The position numbers were made by a program, and so were the translations under genes. A stretch of DNA of 64,000 nt from Apus apus (taxonomy: Eukaryota; Chordata; Aves; Apodiformes; Apodidae): NCBI RefSeq assembly GCF_020740795.1, contig NC_067285.1:112121652-112185651 (forward strand), read 5' to 3'. Within the stretch, counting starts at the first letter, position 1, and every line of letters begins with the position of its first letter. Shown piece by piece: positions 1 through 13,364 of the stretch. Under the pieces are notes generated by a model. It saw nothing but the letters and a program-made list of their open reading frames with translations, did no database searches and had not been told where the DNA came from.

Positions 1-1064
1 CTGCCCTTGAACACCCCCAGGGAGGGGGCATCAAAAATTGATGCTTATTAACATCTAGAGTTTTCTGGGTTCCTTACATACACCGCTCTACCCTTTTATC
101 CAGACTCATCCAGGGCAAGGAATTCCTTTCTCACATCCCCTGGTTGCTACCAGTAGATATTGCTGTGACTAATTCTGTTAATTTCACAGAAATTGATTCA
201 AAGCTGTAACGGGAATTGTTCACACTGAGAGCTGAATGGTGATTGTGGCCCACAACCAAGATATAATCACTGTTTAGCAAAGAAGGGAATTGTTACTACA
301 CAAGAGACCTTTCTACAAACAGATCCATTCTGGCATCTCTCAAAAACACTAAAACCAACTCAAACCTCAAATAAAGCCAAGTGGTACACAGCAGGAAGAG
401 CTGCTTTCCACAGCACTGAGCCATGGCTGGTCATTCTCATCCTGGCTTTAGAGGAAACCCAAAGCCTGTTCCATCTGCAGGCACCAAATCTCCTTGTGGT
501 TCTTGGCTACACAGCTTTGCACAGACTGTGGCCAAGCTCCACGGGGAAGAGCTTTTTCCCAGTTTGCTGCCTGGATTGTTTATATTCCTTGTGGTTTATT
601 TGTCTGCTTAATTAGTGCTTGAATCTCTTTGCATTGTATTTCCTCTAGAAGCTGATTCTTGGGTATTTCAATATCCTCTAGGAAATTTCTTGTAATGCTT
701 TAATTTGAAGCTTTCTCACACTTTTTTAATTCCAATTTAAGGTGCTGCATTCGACGGATACAGAAACAATAAAAGGAAAATTAGCTGGATCCTGCTGTTT
801 TGATAGGTTTAAAAGGTGAATGCTACTCTGGCTCCTTCTGTTCTGTATGCTCATCTATACCATGCACACCACCATTGTGTCTGAGCCCTTCTTGGTAATG
901 CAGTGAGCTATGAGAATAACACACACATAATTTACATGGTCATTACTGTTTTCATCCTTCCCCTTCTCCTGGGTGCATGGAACCTTTGCCTGTTGTTTTC
1001 TTAAACTTGTTTCCTAAATACACCATTGGTACTAGACTTATATGTTGATGTTTAAAAAGTTAGG
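1..1064. other. Unique 5' flank, no gene seen
   Basis: AT-leaning sequence with only short chance frames. No repeat recognised. Confidence 0.6.
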
Positions 1065-1395
1065 ATTCTCCAGCCTGTCAAGGTCCTTCTGGATGGAACC
1101 CATCTAGGGCGTCAACTACTCCACACAACTTGGTGTGGTCAACAAACTTGATGAGGATACACTCAATCCCCCTGTCCATGTCTCCAGCAAAGATGTTAAA
1201 CAGCACTGGTCCCAGTATTAATCCCTGAGGAACATCACTCATCACTTGCCTCCACTGAGACACTGAACCACTGACCACAACTCTCTGGGTGCGGCCACCC
1301 AGCCAATTTCTTATCCACCAAGTGGTCCATCTGTCAAATCCATGTCTTGTCAGTTTTGAGACCAGGAGATCGTGCAACTTATGAGTTGGCCAGAT
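1065..1395 (-). mobile_element. CR1 LINE fragment (reverse-transcriptase domain)
   Basis: The minus strand reads as the middle of CR1 ORF2: RNWLGGRTQRVVVSG, then DVPQGLILGPVLFNIF (the VPQGSVLGP motif of CR1 reverse transcriptase), then a degraded FADDTKLGG block read as FVDHTKLCG, in which one of the catalytic aspartates is replaced by His. Both ends are truncated and no CR1 3' tail is present. A dead relic. Confidence 0.8.
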
Positions 1396-2764
1396 GAGCC
1401 ATGCTGGTCTCTTCTGGATTTGAATGCATCTTGATGAAAAAAAGTAGTTTAAGTGTCTATAACGATTCATGCTTGTGGTTCCAAGAGTTCAAGGTGAGCA
1501 CACGATGCAAATGTACCAAAGAGATCAGCAAGTATTGGGCTGGTCATCTTGTTCAACCTCATTTGGACAAATGTCCCAGAAGCCTGAATACCTATCACAC
1601 CCTGTGGAGGCCTTGCCTGGCATGCTCTGCTTTGGCTACACAACTCAGTTAGAAGACCATGACAGTGGAGCTGACTTAGCTTCTGGAGGGAAGTTCCAAT
1701 TAGGCAAAGATCTCAGCTGTGTAGATTTTTCTCAGTAGGAACATGTTGCTTTCAGTGTATTGTTTTGAAGGATGTAGCATGGCTCTGGGAAACTCAGCAC
1801 TGCAAAGAATCCACTCAAGCTGTCCAGCAGAATACTTAGGAATTAAGAGTATCATATGGGAAGGAAACAACACATTTTCTCATCTTTGCCAACCACATGG
1901 AGATTCATCTCTCTTACGTTTCATGTCCTGAGATGATGACGGTGATAAGAGTTGACTTAAATCCCACAGACCTTGTTTTTGCTTGCAAATTGGCTTCAGC
2001 TCATCTCTTAATCAGGTAGTTGAACCATTTATGTTTCTTGGCTGAATTCCAGGTGGGGTTCAACGCTTATGAAATTGTTCCAGTTCATGAGCCAGTCTGG
2101 TGATCCTGAACCAGTCGTCAGGGAAAAATACAACTCTTACTGCCAGAAAAGAGAAGGTCACCAAGGCAGAATTCAGACAAGTGCTTTGGACCCTGTGTCT
2201 TAGTCCCATGACAGATCTTGAAGGCCACTTCCCAGCAGGGTGTTCCATTATCCAACCTCCTTCAGCTTGGCATTTAGAGATGAGCGCTCACTGAGCCTGT
2301 CGTGGGGCCATGAGTGGTGCCGGTAGGATGGCAGGTCCACCTCCATTCCTCCTGGTGCCCACAGCCTCAGAGCACTGTGCCCATCACTCTTGTCCTACAG
2401 TATTCTTTGGGGTCAACCAGGGCATGGATGGGGCAGCACAGGTTAGCAAGGCACATCCGCCCTAACAGGGCACTGCTGAGAGTAACAACATGTCTCCAAT
2501 GTGACAGAGAGGCATCAAAAGTGGGCCTGTGGTTGGGAAGGATCCTCTGTTGGTCATGTTCCTGGAAATAGCATTAGAATTGTCACAGTAGCCCACATTT
2601 CTCTGTCAGCCTTGTACAGTGTCAGAGAGAGTGAGAATATGGCACAAAGCCATGGCACTTCCCTTGTACATTCCCCCTGTCTACAGTGACTTCCAGCTCA
2701 GAAGATTTCCTCAATCTGATGCAGTTTTCTCATTTTGTAGTTTCTTTCTTCAACGACTTGTTCA
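1396..2764. other. Unique flank, no gene seen
   Basis: Open frames of 60-89 codons overlap each other on both strands without recognisable domains. Confidence 0.6.
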
Positions 2765-3285
2765 GACTCTCCCAGGAACCATATAAACTTCCTCTACTAC
2801 AAGATCCTCTGACATAGAAGCCTGTTGCATAGATGGCCACCTCCTCTTGTCCTTTTTGAATCTGCCATCTACCAGTGTCATACAATGGCCCCCAGTTCTT
2901 ACTCTGGGAGAGACCAGGAATAGTTGGTTCTTCTCTACCACCTCCATTACCCTGGAGTTTTGAACCTCACCTTTAAGCATCTCTTTCCCAGACTGAGGAG
3001 TCTTAACCCACTTCATCAGACTTCACAGAAAAACTGTTGCTAAAAGCTGCACGGATTTGTTGTCCCTCCTCTGTTGTTCTCCTGCATCTCCTTTGAGATA
3101 AGGGTGCCAAACTCACATAGTATTCAAGATGTGGGAAAACCCAAATATTTAGAATTTGTACATCATGTCATAATGCTCTGATTTTCATTTCCATGGCTAA
3201 ATTTTGTGTTGCTTTTTGTTTTATTCTATTGAGCTTTCACTGAATTGCTGAAGAACTCCCATTACATGGAATTATTTGGATTTAA
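2765..3285 (-). mobile_element. Probable ancient CR1-like LINE relic
   Basis: The reverse-oriented text TATTCAAGATGTGGG, followed by a gtcataatg...tttcatt block and a tattgagctttcactgaat-like block, matches the 3' ORF2/UTR portion of old amniote CR1 elements as I remember them. Upstream text such as actgaggagtc fits the same region. Divergence is high, so the limits are approximate. Confidence 0.5.
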
Positions 3286-6062
3286 GAGGCAACTCTGGAT
3301 GGTGAGGACCTGAGTTCTGGTCTTTCTTGGCTCTAGCTGTTATGTTCTTCATAAACAAATATAATCTAAGGCAAACATTTACTTCTCACACTTTTCCCAG
3401 AAAATATGGCTTTAAAAAACAGAGGGGGAAAAACAAACTCTAAGACATCCCCTCAGCTTTCCATGACTTCCGCATTCATTTTTCATGCTTCAATTTCCCT
3501 CATCCTGGAAGGAAAGCAGAGCAGTAGAAAGCATTCATCTCCAACCACAGTAATTTCCTGAATGCCAGAGAACTGCTGTCAAAACCAAGGATTCAATCCC
3601 TGCAGAAACATCTGAATTAGATTACTGCACTTCCCTTTTGCTCCTGCATCATGGCCCGTGATCAGCCACTGCCCCGAACCAGAAGCTGGAAGCCTCTGTA
3701 GACTTCAAAACCATTCAAGGCTGCCCCGGTCTAAGAGAATTGCAATGCATCTTTTACAGCAAAGACATCTCTCTGGATTTTATAGATGCTTCTTTTTCCC
3801 AACACTGCACAGCAAACAGTAAATCTTGTTTCCTTCCTGGATCAGAGCAGGAAAAAAACCTGCATTGGGTTCCTACCATTTCTTAATTTTACTAATTTCC
3901 AGAGTGTTGCCTTTAATCTGTGACACACAGGCTGTTAAACTGCTCATAACACACACTTTTCTGGAAGTGTCTTTTTTCTTTTCTTCTCTGTATATTTATA
4001 TTCTAGTCCCTACTAAAAATAATGATGATAGTTTTAATAATGACTGATCTTCCTTGACCTGATTTAGCGCTTTGGCTAGATGACGCAAGAAGATTATTCA
4101 TTGTCTTCTCCAAAGTAATTTCCATCAGTCTTTGGGAGTCATGTCTTCTGTCTGATTGACTTATTAAATTTAAGGATGCCTAATGACTGATTTGGATAGT
4201 ACCTTCTGGGAGTTTGCTCCTGACTTGCATGTCAGAGCTGGATTTCTCCTGAGAGGTAGAAATGCACAAAGAGCCAAAGGATTTATCACCAGAAGAAAGG
4301 AAGACCCTACTAAGTGCCCTGAGATATTTATTTTAACACCTAGTGTGTTGCTGGCAGGTTGTGTGACAGCCACCCTCTGCTAGTGTCCCCACAGCAAGGC
4401 AAATGTCCAAAAAGGAAGAAGTGCAGAATGCATGTGAGAAAACCCCAAGCAAAAAAACAGCCCCCGTGAGATGATGCCTGTTTGCACGTTGAACATGGCC
4501 AAGATATCTTCAGACTGAATTCCATCTCTCCCAACCTTTGTAACCTGCAGCCTTGGGGGGCACATGAGGCCAGTTCACCAGGGACCATGGTGATCCAGGA
4601 AAACCAGCAGTGGAGGAAGAAAATTTGGATCCTTTCCCTGAAAGATCCTGGTTAATACCTTTGTTTCTTTGTCTTTAACTGGGGAATAATATGTAAAATA
4701 TTTTTGAACTGTATCTCTAAAGCTTTCCTTCCAGTCAGGATGACAAATTTGAAAGTCACCCGCAGTAAATGAGGCTAGCTCTTTACCAGTTGGAACAGAG
4801 ATCTGATCCCACATTTGGGGTTTGGATCTCCCACCCTTCTCCCTGGGAGATCAGAAAATAGGGCATATGCCTAAATTACCAGGTGATTTCACGTGACAGT
4901 GTTGTCTAAAGCACCTTGGAGCAGCACAGAGGAGGAGAAGATGAGATTACTACCTCCCCCTCTCTACAGCAGCCAGGTGTCACAGCCACCAGTAAGGTTG
5001 CTGAACATCCATGGAGCTTGGGAACCACATGGAAGACTTCCACCCCATGGATGTCCATTGGCAGAAACAGGACTCATATCCAGACACAAAGCCACCAGTG
5101 CAGAAACCTGGGAACTTCAGCTCCATGCCACTACTCATCTGGAGAGACATCCTTAAACACCAGGGAACAATGATTCAAGGCATCTCATTTAGAAGGGCTT
5201 ACATATCTGTTGTATCCTGGGATGGCCATTCACCTGGAAAATACATCTGCATGTGGTGTCTGGCTCCCAAAGCAGCTGTTATTTCAAGTCCTGGAGTCCA
5301 GGCATATGTTTTCCTATGACTGCCTATTCTTCTCCCTTGCCTGCTAACAGAAAGTTCTGCCCTGGAAGGTCAAGTCCACTGACTGCAATGACAAAGCAGC
5401 ACAGAATCACTTGGCAACAACTAATAAGAAGCCAGTGCTGCCTTCCAACGTGCCCAGCCACTGCAGTAAGGTCATTCCTTCAGCAAAACCTGTCTTAATG
5501 GGGCTACTCTGACCTAGCTCACCTCCAAACTAGGGAGCTATCAGCAATGTTTTCTCACTTTTACCAGCCAAGATGAAGCTGGTGTTCCCCTTCTGGCCTC
5601 TAAATCAGAATGCAGTCACAGAGTCACTTTAGAGCCAGGGAGGAGAGAATGAGCTTATCCTACATGTGTCATGCTAAAAGCAAACATCTGGCTAATGCTT
5701 TTACATTGCCCATTGCTACATCTGTTGCTAAATTAATTTTCACTTTTCACCCTGTAGGTTGCATCAGGCTGCAACATTTGGACCAGCAGCTAGAGATATT
5801 ATTGTCCTCTACTTCTAGTGACTTTGGATATTTGTACCTGTGACCACCTTATTGGAAATAATATTCTGAGATTAGGAAACTGTCAGATTTGTATCACTCA
5901 TGAGGACACTCTTCGTGGGTTTACAGGGGAACTGGCAGGAGCTGAGCCAAATTACGTGAGGGTTCAAGCAAAAAGGCCTGTAGATGCATTTCTGGACTTC
6001 CGTGGGGAGGCCAGGGAAGGCTGAGATCATCAACAAGGTGTTAAAACAGGAATAGAATCGTG
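3286..6062. other. Unique flank, no gene seen
   Basis: AT-rich to about 4200, then mixed composition. A 102-codon frame at 5011-5319 has no recognisable features. Confidence 0.6.
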
Positions 6063-6336
6063 CAATCATAGGATCATAGAGCCGTCTTGGTTGGAAAAGA
6101 CCCTTAAGATCATTGAGTCCAACCATTAACCCAGCTCTGCCAAGGCCACCCCTGCCCCACATCCCTCAGCACCACATCTACAGGGCTTTGAAATCCCTCC
6201 AGGGATGGGGACTCCATCACTAGCCTGGGCAGCCTGGGCCAGGGCCTGACAACCCTTTCTGTGAAGAAATTACTCCTCATACCCAGTCTAAACCTCCCCT
6301 GGCACAACTTGAGGCCATTTCCTCTTGTCCTCATAT
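6063..6336 (-). mobile_element. CR1 LINE 3' end
   Basis: Starts with the reverse-complement octamer tail (aatcataggatcatag), then ttggaaaagacccttaagatcat and the typical block with ccctccagggatggggactcc and gggcagcctgggccagggcctgacaaccc. 5'-truncated. Belongs to the tail class that reads GTGGTGCTGAGGGACATGG on its own sense strand. Confidence 0.9.
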
Positions 6337-7350
6337 AATGGGATCAGGACGTGTGCTCCTCCTGCTCTCAGTGCTACCACAGGCTCCCACTTTGTGATGG
6401 ATCTCATTTTAACAGAAGGAAAAAAAAAAAACAGGCAATACAGAAGAGATGTAACCCTCTCAGTCCCTAATCACTGATGCTATAGACCCAAAAACGTCCT
6501 TAAGATTTTGAAGCACAGAGGTGGCCAAGCTCACTCCAGCCCTTGCACACCCCCAGGCAGCCTGTGAGATCCTGAAACAGCCACATTTGGAGCATTAGCC
6601 CTGGGTAAGCAAGCACAGCCCAGGCTGGCTGGTGCTGTATGTCACCAGAAGTGGCAAGATAAACCTCTGCCAGGAAGGATTTTGCTTGAGCAGGATGAAG
6701 AAGAAAGCCAGCTGGACAGTATCTTCATGTATTGGGCCAAATTTCACAGAAGCTGTAAAACAAGATGGTGCCTTATTTCTGTGGGGGAAAAAGTGTCAGA
6801 ATTTGTTCCCAGAGATCTTGTAAATGCCCTTATTTGTACTGAGACTGCAGGAACCAATCTCCCTTAGAATTTCCACTCACTGGTGGCATGAAAAACAAGA
6901 AAAATAATGATTTATTTGGGTTATTTTCCCAAAGTTCCCTTCTGCTTTGCAAATATTTCATGGAGACAAGACACTCGTGCTTTTATCGAAGCACAAGCTC
7001 AACTTCCAGTCTTTAAAATATGGCATTTGTAAAATGCAGAGCATTGCATTGAAAAGGAAATAGGGGGAAAAAAAAAAACCAACAAACCACCAGCAAATAG
7101 GACACAACACTGGCAATTGAAGGTTGTAATGTAAGAGAGAGATTTTCTTTCAGGTGAGGATTTTCACAGAGTCACCCTCAAGTCCTGTTGTACCTTCACC
7201 ATGTGGCCTTGCACACAGACACCCACCTTCAAGCACACACTTGATTGACTCCTACCTTGAGAAGGACATGAGGTGAGGAAGCCAGTCAGGAAACCTGCTG
7301 AGGTGCCATGGAAATATATGGGTCTGATATTTATGACTCATGCTTAATAG
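6337..7350. other. Unique flank, no gene seen
   Basis: Contains A runs at about 6420 and 7068. Nothing else recognised. Confidence 0.6.
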
Positions 7351-7710
7351 CTCAGCCTGGAGAAACAAAGGTTCCAGGAAGAACTTACAGCACCTTGAAG
7401 CACCTGGAGGGGCTACAGGAAAGCTGAGGAGGGGCTTTTTACAAGGGCAGGGAGTGATAGGATGAGGGGAAATGGTTTCAGAAAGAAAGAGAGGAGATTC
7501 GTATTTCTGTGAAAGTGGTGAGACCCTGACCCAGGTTGCCCAGGGAAGCTGTGGCTGCCCCATCCCTGGCAGTGTTGAAGGGCAGGTTGGATGGGGCTTG
7601 GAGCAACCTGGGCTGGTGGGAGGTGTCCCTGCCCATGCAGGGGGGTTGGAACTGGATGATCTTTAAGGTCCCTTCCAACCCAAACCAGCCTGTGATTCTA
7701 TGATTCTATG
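7351..7710 (+). mobile_element. CR1 LINE 3' end
   Basis: Runs from ctcagcctggagaa through gggaagctgtggctgcccc and ggttggatggggcttggagc to a gattctatgattctatg tail. 5'-truncated, with a small deletion around the reverse-transcriptase C-terminal block. Confidence 0.92.
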
Positions 7711-10700
7711 AATATTTTAGGTGGCTTATAAAAAAACCCCAAAACCTCACACATATTGAATTCAGATGTACCAAGTCATGAGGAAGCTGCTAAAGTATCT
7801 TTGCTTATTTCTAACTGAAGGAAAATTTGAAGAACAGCACCAAGTTTGCAGAGTTTAATTTCAGTCTGAGTTTAAGCTACTCATTCTCATGCCATGTATT
7901 TATATTATTTTGTGCTTATTTGTGCTTAATTAGAGGGTGGAAGCCTGAGAGGTCTGTAGTTTTACTTAAGAAAGTAAACAAGCTACTGAGAGAAATTACA
8001 TTGTCATTTGGATTTCCAGAAATAATATAAATGTATTTATATTTACGTGTCTTGCACACTGAATTACCAAGCTTTTTCAGGCTGTTGGGTTTTGTTGGAA
8101 TCAAGGTAATGACCTTGCTCCTAAAGCCCACTCGTCACCTGGACTGACACACATGGGTCAATTCACTCTTTTTCCCCACCTCTGCCAACAGAGCAACCCC
8201 ATGGCCACTGAATGTCGTGCTCTGCACTATGTTCTTCTCTCCTGGTGGCCACACCGCTTTCCAGCTCCTCCTTCCCCACCATCCCCTTTGTCCACATCCA
8301 TGTCCTCATATCCAGGATGACACATGGACAAGTCTATAGCAGGACCAAGCTGGGAGGTGGCTTCACATGCGTGCACCATGCCAGACACTATGTGGTCTCC
8401 AAGACCAAAGACCCTCATGCCCTACAAATGTCCTCTGCTCTTGATTGCCAAAGGGAAGTCTTCAAGTCCAACTCTCAGGATCCTCTTTGTTAACCCTCCA
8501 CTCCTCCTAGTGGTCCTGGCATCTCCATTTCTCTATCCAACTCCTATATTCCCTGTTCATCTAAAAAGCACCTGATGGGACAATGACTTTCTCAAGTTTT
8601 ATGGTTATTTTATGGTTGCCAGGATGGAATGACATCATGGTGACTTCTTTGTGGACCAAATCCTAGGTTGATATTTCCAAAAACTGCTTCTCAGGACTGT
8701 TATTTATGAGTAAAAGAGTGATCCATGAGAAGCAGACCTTAGTGAATCAGAATGGGTTTGGTCCAGGGCTCTAACCCTACCTGCCATTTGAGGTGGCTGG
8801 TGGTTTGAATTTCTAAGTGGTAGGAAAAAATACAGTAATGGTAAAAATAAATGCTGACATTTGGGGGAAGTTATCCAAGAAACAAAACTGCCAAGAGAAA
8901 TGTTTTTCTGTGATAACAAAGAAACCCTTCGTTGCAATTTTGACCTTTTGTAGCATTTTTATTTATATATTTAGTCCTGCTGTGATTTATCTTTCATGCC
9001 ATCATTTATTTGATTCTATATATCAGTGACTGCTCTTTTTACACTGTCATTAACAAGTGATCTGCTAATTGCTAATTCTGTTAGCCATTTCTGAAGCAAT
9101 TTGCCTAATTTTTTTGCACATTCCTCCCTGAACAAGAGAAGTGTTCTGAAATGTGGATCTAGAATGTTCTGCTTGGTATTGAAGTATTTTTATATGGCTC
9201 TTAATGAAACAAAAGACAAAGCAAGAGCAGCCCTGAGGAATGCTTCATTTTGGACACATCAACATTCCCACTGAAATAACAAACATGTTCAACCAGCCCT
9301 ATAAACCACACTTATCTTCTTGTTCTATCTACCCACCCCACCTGCCTTGGTGGCCCAGATATCACCACGGCTCTCAGAGCTGTTCTCCTTGCACACAAAA
9401 ACTCTGGCCTCTTTCTTTGGCTCCTGTCCACTGTATCAGGTTGTGCCTGAGATCTGGAGGGGGAGGAGGCTTGTTCCTCCTGAGATGCCCAGAGCCCACG
9501 GGTGTTGAGAGGCACTGATTACTGATGGCCTCAAAGATGCTTTGCCACCTCGGTCTATGCCACCTCTCACGCTGAGTTTCGAGGGGCTCCTCTTGGCTTC
9601 AGCCTCACTGCCCCACTCACTGTGTCAGCCAAAATAAACCAAAATAACTCCTGCTTCTGAGAGTCTTCACTGTTTAGCACAGCCAGAGTCTGAAAAAGCA
9701 CCTTCACTGCACAAAGAGAGTGTTCAGGAAAAAAACAAACAAACAAACAAAAAAAAACCAAAAACAACAAAACAACAAGTTAATGTGCTTGATAACTCTT
9801 TTCCTTTCCTTTGTTGTTGTCTTTTTCCCTTTATTTTGCCATTTTCTATTCAGTCACTCCACAATTAAATGAAAACCTGTGAGAGGAAGGTAGTAAACAA
9901 TTCTCTACATCAGTTGGCAACAAGCCATAGCAAATAGCAGAGAAAATTGAGGCTAGATCAGAAGAGAGTTCCTCACCAAGAGGACAAGGAGTCCACTGCA
10001 GGAGGAGAAAGCTACCATGAAAGCTGGGTTTGGAAGAGCCAAATTCATCTTCAGGAAAGGGGCTTGGGCCAGATCACCACTCTCCTTCCCATCTGTGGCT
10101 TGGGGACCACTGATGGTCACCAGAACTGCATTAGGGTGGCAAACAGTTAAAAGACAAACCCAAGCAAACCCCAAGCACACACGTTCACATGCAACAGAAA
10201 GAACTGACAGAGGCAGCAAATGTAGCAATGGTGTTGCTGTGATAGTAGCTGGGATACTACAGGGGATGTGGAAGGCAGGAGGAAAGGGAAAGTATAATCC
10301 ATGTCTGGGCAATTTTAGGTAGACGTCATAAGAGGATTGTCTGATTTTCTTTCCCCCTACCTTTATCAATCAGGTAATATAAGCTATTTCCTCTCCTTAT
10401 CCTTCTCGTCTCCTTAACTAAGACATAAACATTCCAGGTGTAGCCTGATTTTTCCTAGACTACAAATCAAATTGCAGCAATACAGCCCTGCCATTAAAAC
10501 ATGCATTCATCACACAAACTTCACAAAGCTCAGTTACCTCGACACAAAGAGTTGCCCACATCAAAAGTTAAAACAACACCATCACAACATCAACAAAGGT
10601 GGACAATTCTCATGCACTCCACCCCTCAGCCTTGAACCACAAGTAAAAGAGAAAAAATCTCCATTATTCTAATGTTCTCTGGCCCATGTCCAGCCCATGT

Positions 10701-12417
10701 TTTGCCTGCTACCTCTCCCAGTTACTGCCTGTATCTTGAATTTACCAAGAGCCCCAAGTTGGGCAGCACAAGGAACAGCAGTGCAGGCTTGAACTATTCC
10801 CCTCAATCACTTCTGGCCCATTTTTTAATAAGCTTGAAGACCTGGGGTCAGCTGGACACAGTAATCAGTGCCTCCTCCAGCTGGATATGGTCTCAGAGGG
10901 ACGTGCAGTGAAGACCGATCCCAGCTTCCCAGAAGATTTTTGGATGTCCTGCCCAAAGCAAGGCAAGCCCACCATTATAATCCATTAAACATTATCATTT
11001 CAGCACTGTCCTGCAGCGAACGTGGGCAGGATTCATCTCTTCCAGTTCTGGACCCAGGAGATGCTGCAGGCAGCTGCAGCATGCAAAGCAGGGATGTACC
11101 CAGGGCTTGACCCTCCTTGCTGTGCCTCCTAGAAGCCTGTAGTGCATCCAAATATGGATCAAAATCCATAAAGCTGTGGTCCTCTGCACCAAAAACTTCC
11201 CTTTCCTTCTCAAGACTCAGGTGTGATGTGTATTACAGTGTGACAATCACTGCCCATCAGGTGGATGTGTCTTTTTATTTTAAAAGCCCTATTCACAGCA
11301 CTTTATTACACTGCCCAAGTCCTAAAAAAGGATAAACTCTGCCTCAAAAGGGTAAAAGAAGGTAAAAAAGAGGGAAGAAAGAGACGTAACACATCAAGAG
11401 GAGAAGGAGCTGTACCTCCTTCCAGCTCAGGCTCAACAGATTGGCAAGGTCCCAGGTGCTCACAGATCTCCATGTGTGTTTACTTCAAGCTCTTCAGTTC
11501 CTCCATGCAGACCTACCCAAAACATTTTTATTTGGGATTAAGTGCATTAGTATAAACCTGTTCCTCATTAGTTTAAATTAATCGTAATAGCCCTGCTTTA
11601 GACTGAAACAAGGAGACAGATGGAAAGCAAGGAGGTAACTGGACCTTAATGAGCTGATATTTGCTAGCTGAGTTATGGTGACAGCAGAGGGTGTGCTCTC
11701 TCCCTGCCCTGGTTGGGAGGGGAAAGGCATCAGTGCAACCTCGAAGGTTTTATGCATGGTTGGGGCAGGTCCATCAGTGCTCAGCAGCAGACCAGGTGGC
11801 CCTAACCCTACCAAAGGATGCCCCTTCAGCTCAGCTATCCCATCCCTGTGTCCCCTTCGCTCCCTGTGGTCCAAGACAGCTCCAGCAATCAGGGCAAGTT
11901 GTCTTCGGAGAGGTCAGGAGAGCAGGAATGCTCACCCAGGGAGGGCAAGAGGCTGGGCAGACACGATCTTCACCCTCATGGCATTTCCTATCATATCATT
12001 CAGGAAAAATCTTTCTTTTCTGACCAAAAAGGTGGGTAAAATCTCACTGAACAAGAGAAACTCAGTCCAGCCTTAGCTTTGGAGAAAAGCACATGTTTTC
12101 TTTATCTTCCCATGTCACTGGATAGATTAGATGAGATATATTTATCTAGACAGCAATCTGTAGAGCTGCAAAGATACAGCTACAAAATTCCATGGGCTGA
12201 GATCATCCCATTGCTGAGTTTAGCATCCCAGTAAGAAATGATTCTTCATTTTGGTGGTTGACATGTTTTCATCAAAACATGAGGCACGGGAGTAATTTGA
12301 CCTCAAGTGTTGGGTGTCTGGGCTTTTTTTTTTTAATTCACATTAAGAAAAAAATCAAAATGTCTGTAGGACGGGTTTGGTTTTTGTTTGTTTTCTTTTT
12401 AAGTAAAACATTTCTTT
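7711..12417. other. Unique flank, no gene seen
   Basis: AT-rich parts at 7820-8140 and 8810-9200, an A-rich tract at 9727, and a T-rich stretch at 12320-12425. Frames of 133-138 codons at 9953-10369 (minus) and 11675-12076 (plus) lack domains and are treated as chance. Confidence 0.6.
9727..9778. repeat. A-rich tract with (CAAA)n
   Basis: Mostly A with regularly spaced C. On the minus strand it gives a Phe/Leu/Val-rich chance frame. Confidence 0.8.
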
Positions 12418-13364
12418 TTTGAACATTTTCTTTGCATATCAAGGGCCTGGATGAGGGGACAAAGTGTATCCTCAGCAAATTTGCTGATGGTCCCAAACTG
12501 GGAGGACTGGTTGATTCACCTGAAGGCTGTGCAGCTATTCAGCAAGATTTGGACAGGCTGGAGAGCTGGGCAAAGAGGAACCTAATGAGGTTCAACAAGA
12601 GTAAGTGTAGAGTCCTGCACCTGGGTAGGAACAACAAAATGCACCAGTACAGGCTAGGAGCTGACCTGCTAGAAGGCAGCTCCGTGGAGAAGGACCTTGG
12701 GGTCCTGGTGGACAAGAAGTTACCCATGGGGCAGCAATGTGCCCTTGTGGCCAAGAAGGCCAATGGTATCATGGGGTGCACTAAGAGGAGTGGGTTCCAG
12801 CAGGTGAAGGGAGGTTCTCCTCCCCCTCTACTCTACCCTAGTGAGACCCCACCTGGAGAATTGTGTCCAGTTCTGGGCTCCCCAGTTCAAGAGGGACAGG
12901 GGTTTACTCAAGAGAGTCCAACAGAGGCTACGAGGATGATGAAGGGGCTGGAACAGCTGCTTGATGAGGAAAGGCTGAGAGACCTGAGGCTGTTTAGTCT
13001 GGAGAAGAGAAGACTGAGAGGGGGATCTAATTCAGGTCTATAAATATCTGAAGGGTGGGTTTCAAGAAGGAGGGGTCAATCTCATTTCAGCTGTGCCCTG
13101 TGATGGGACGAGGAGCAATGGATTCAAACTCGAGCACAGGAAGTTCCACCTCAACATGAGGAAGAACTTCTTTCCTGTGAGGGTGACAGAGCCCTGGGAC
13201 AGGCTGCCCAGAGAGGTTGTGGAGTCTCCTTCTCTGGAGACTTGCAAGACCCGTCTGGATGTGTTTCTGTGAGACCTGCCCCAGGTGATCCTGCCCTGGC
13301 AGGGGGGTTGGACTCAATGATCTCCAGAGGTCCCTTCCAACTCTGACCATTCTGTGGTTCTGTA
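12418..13364 (+). mobile_element. Long CR1 LINE fragment with partly open ORF2 C-terminus
   Basis: The sense strand encodes GLDEGTKCILSKFADGPKLGG (from the catalytic FADD block, with the second Asp replaced by Gly) and on through KCRVLHLGRNN, EKDLGVLVDKKL and MKGLEQLLDEERLRDL. The frame is open from 12432 to 13043 (203 codons), with a local frame change around 12800-12930. The 3' UTR part ends in a ttctgtggttctgta tail of the ATTCTGTG class. The endonuclease and N-terminal reverse transcriptase are missing, so this is not a host gene. Confidence 0.93.
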
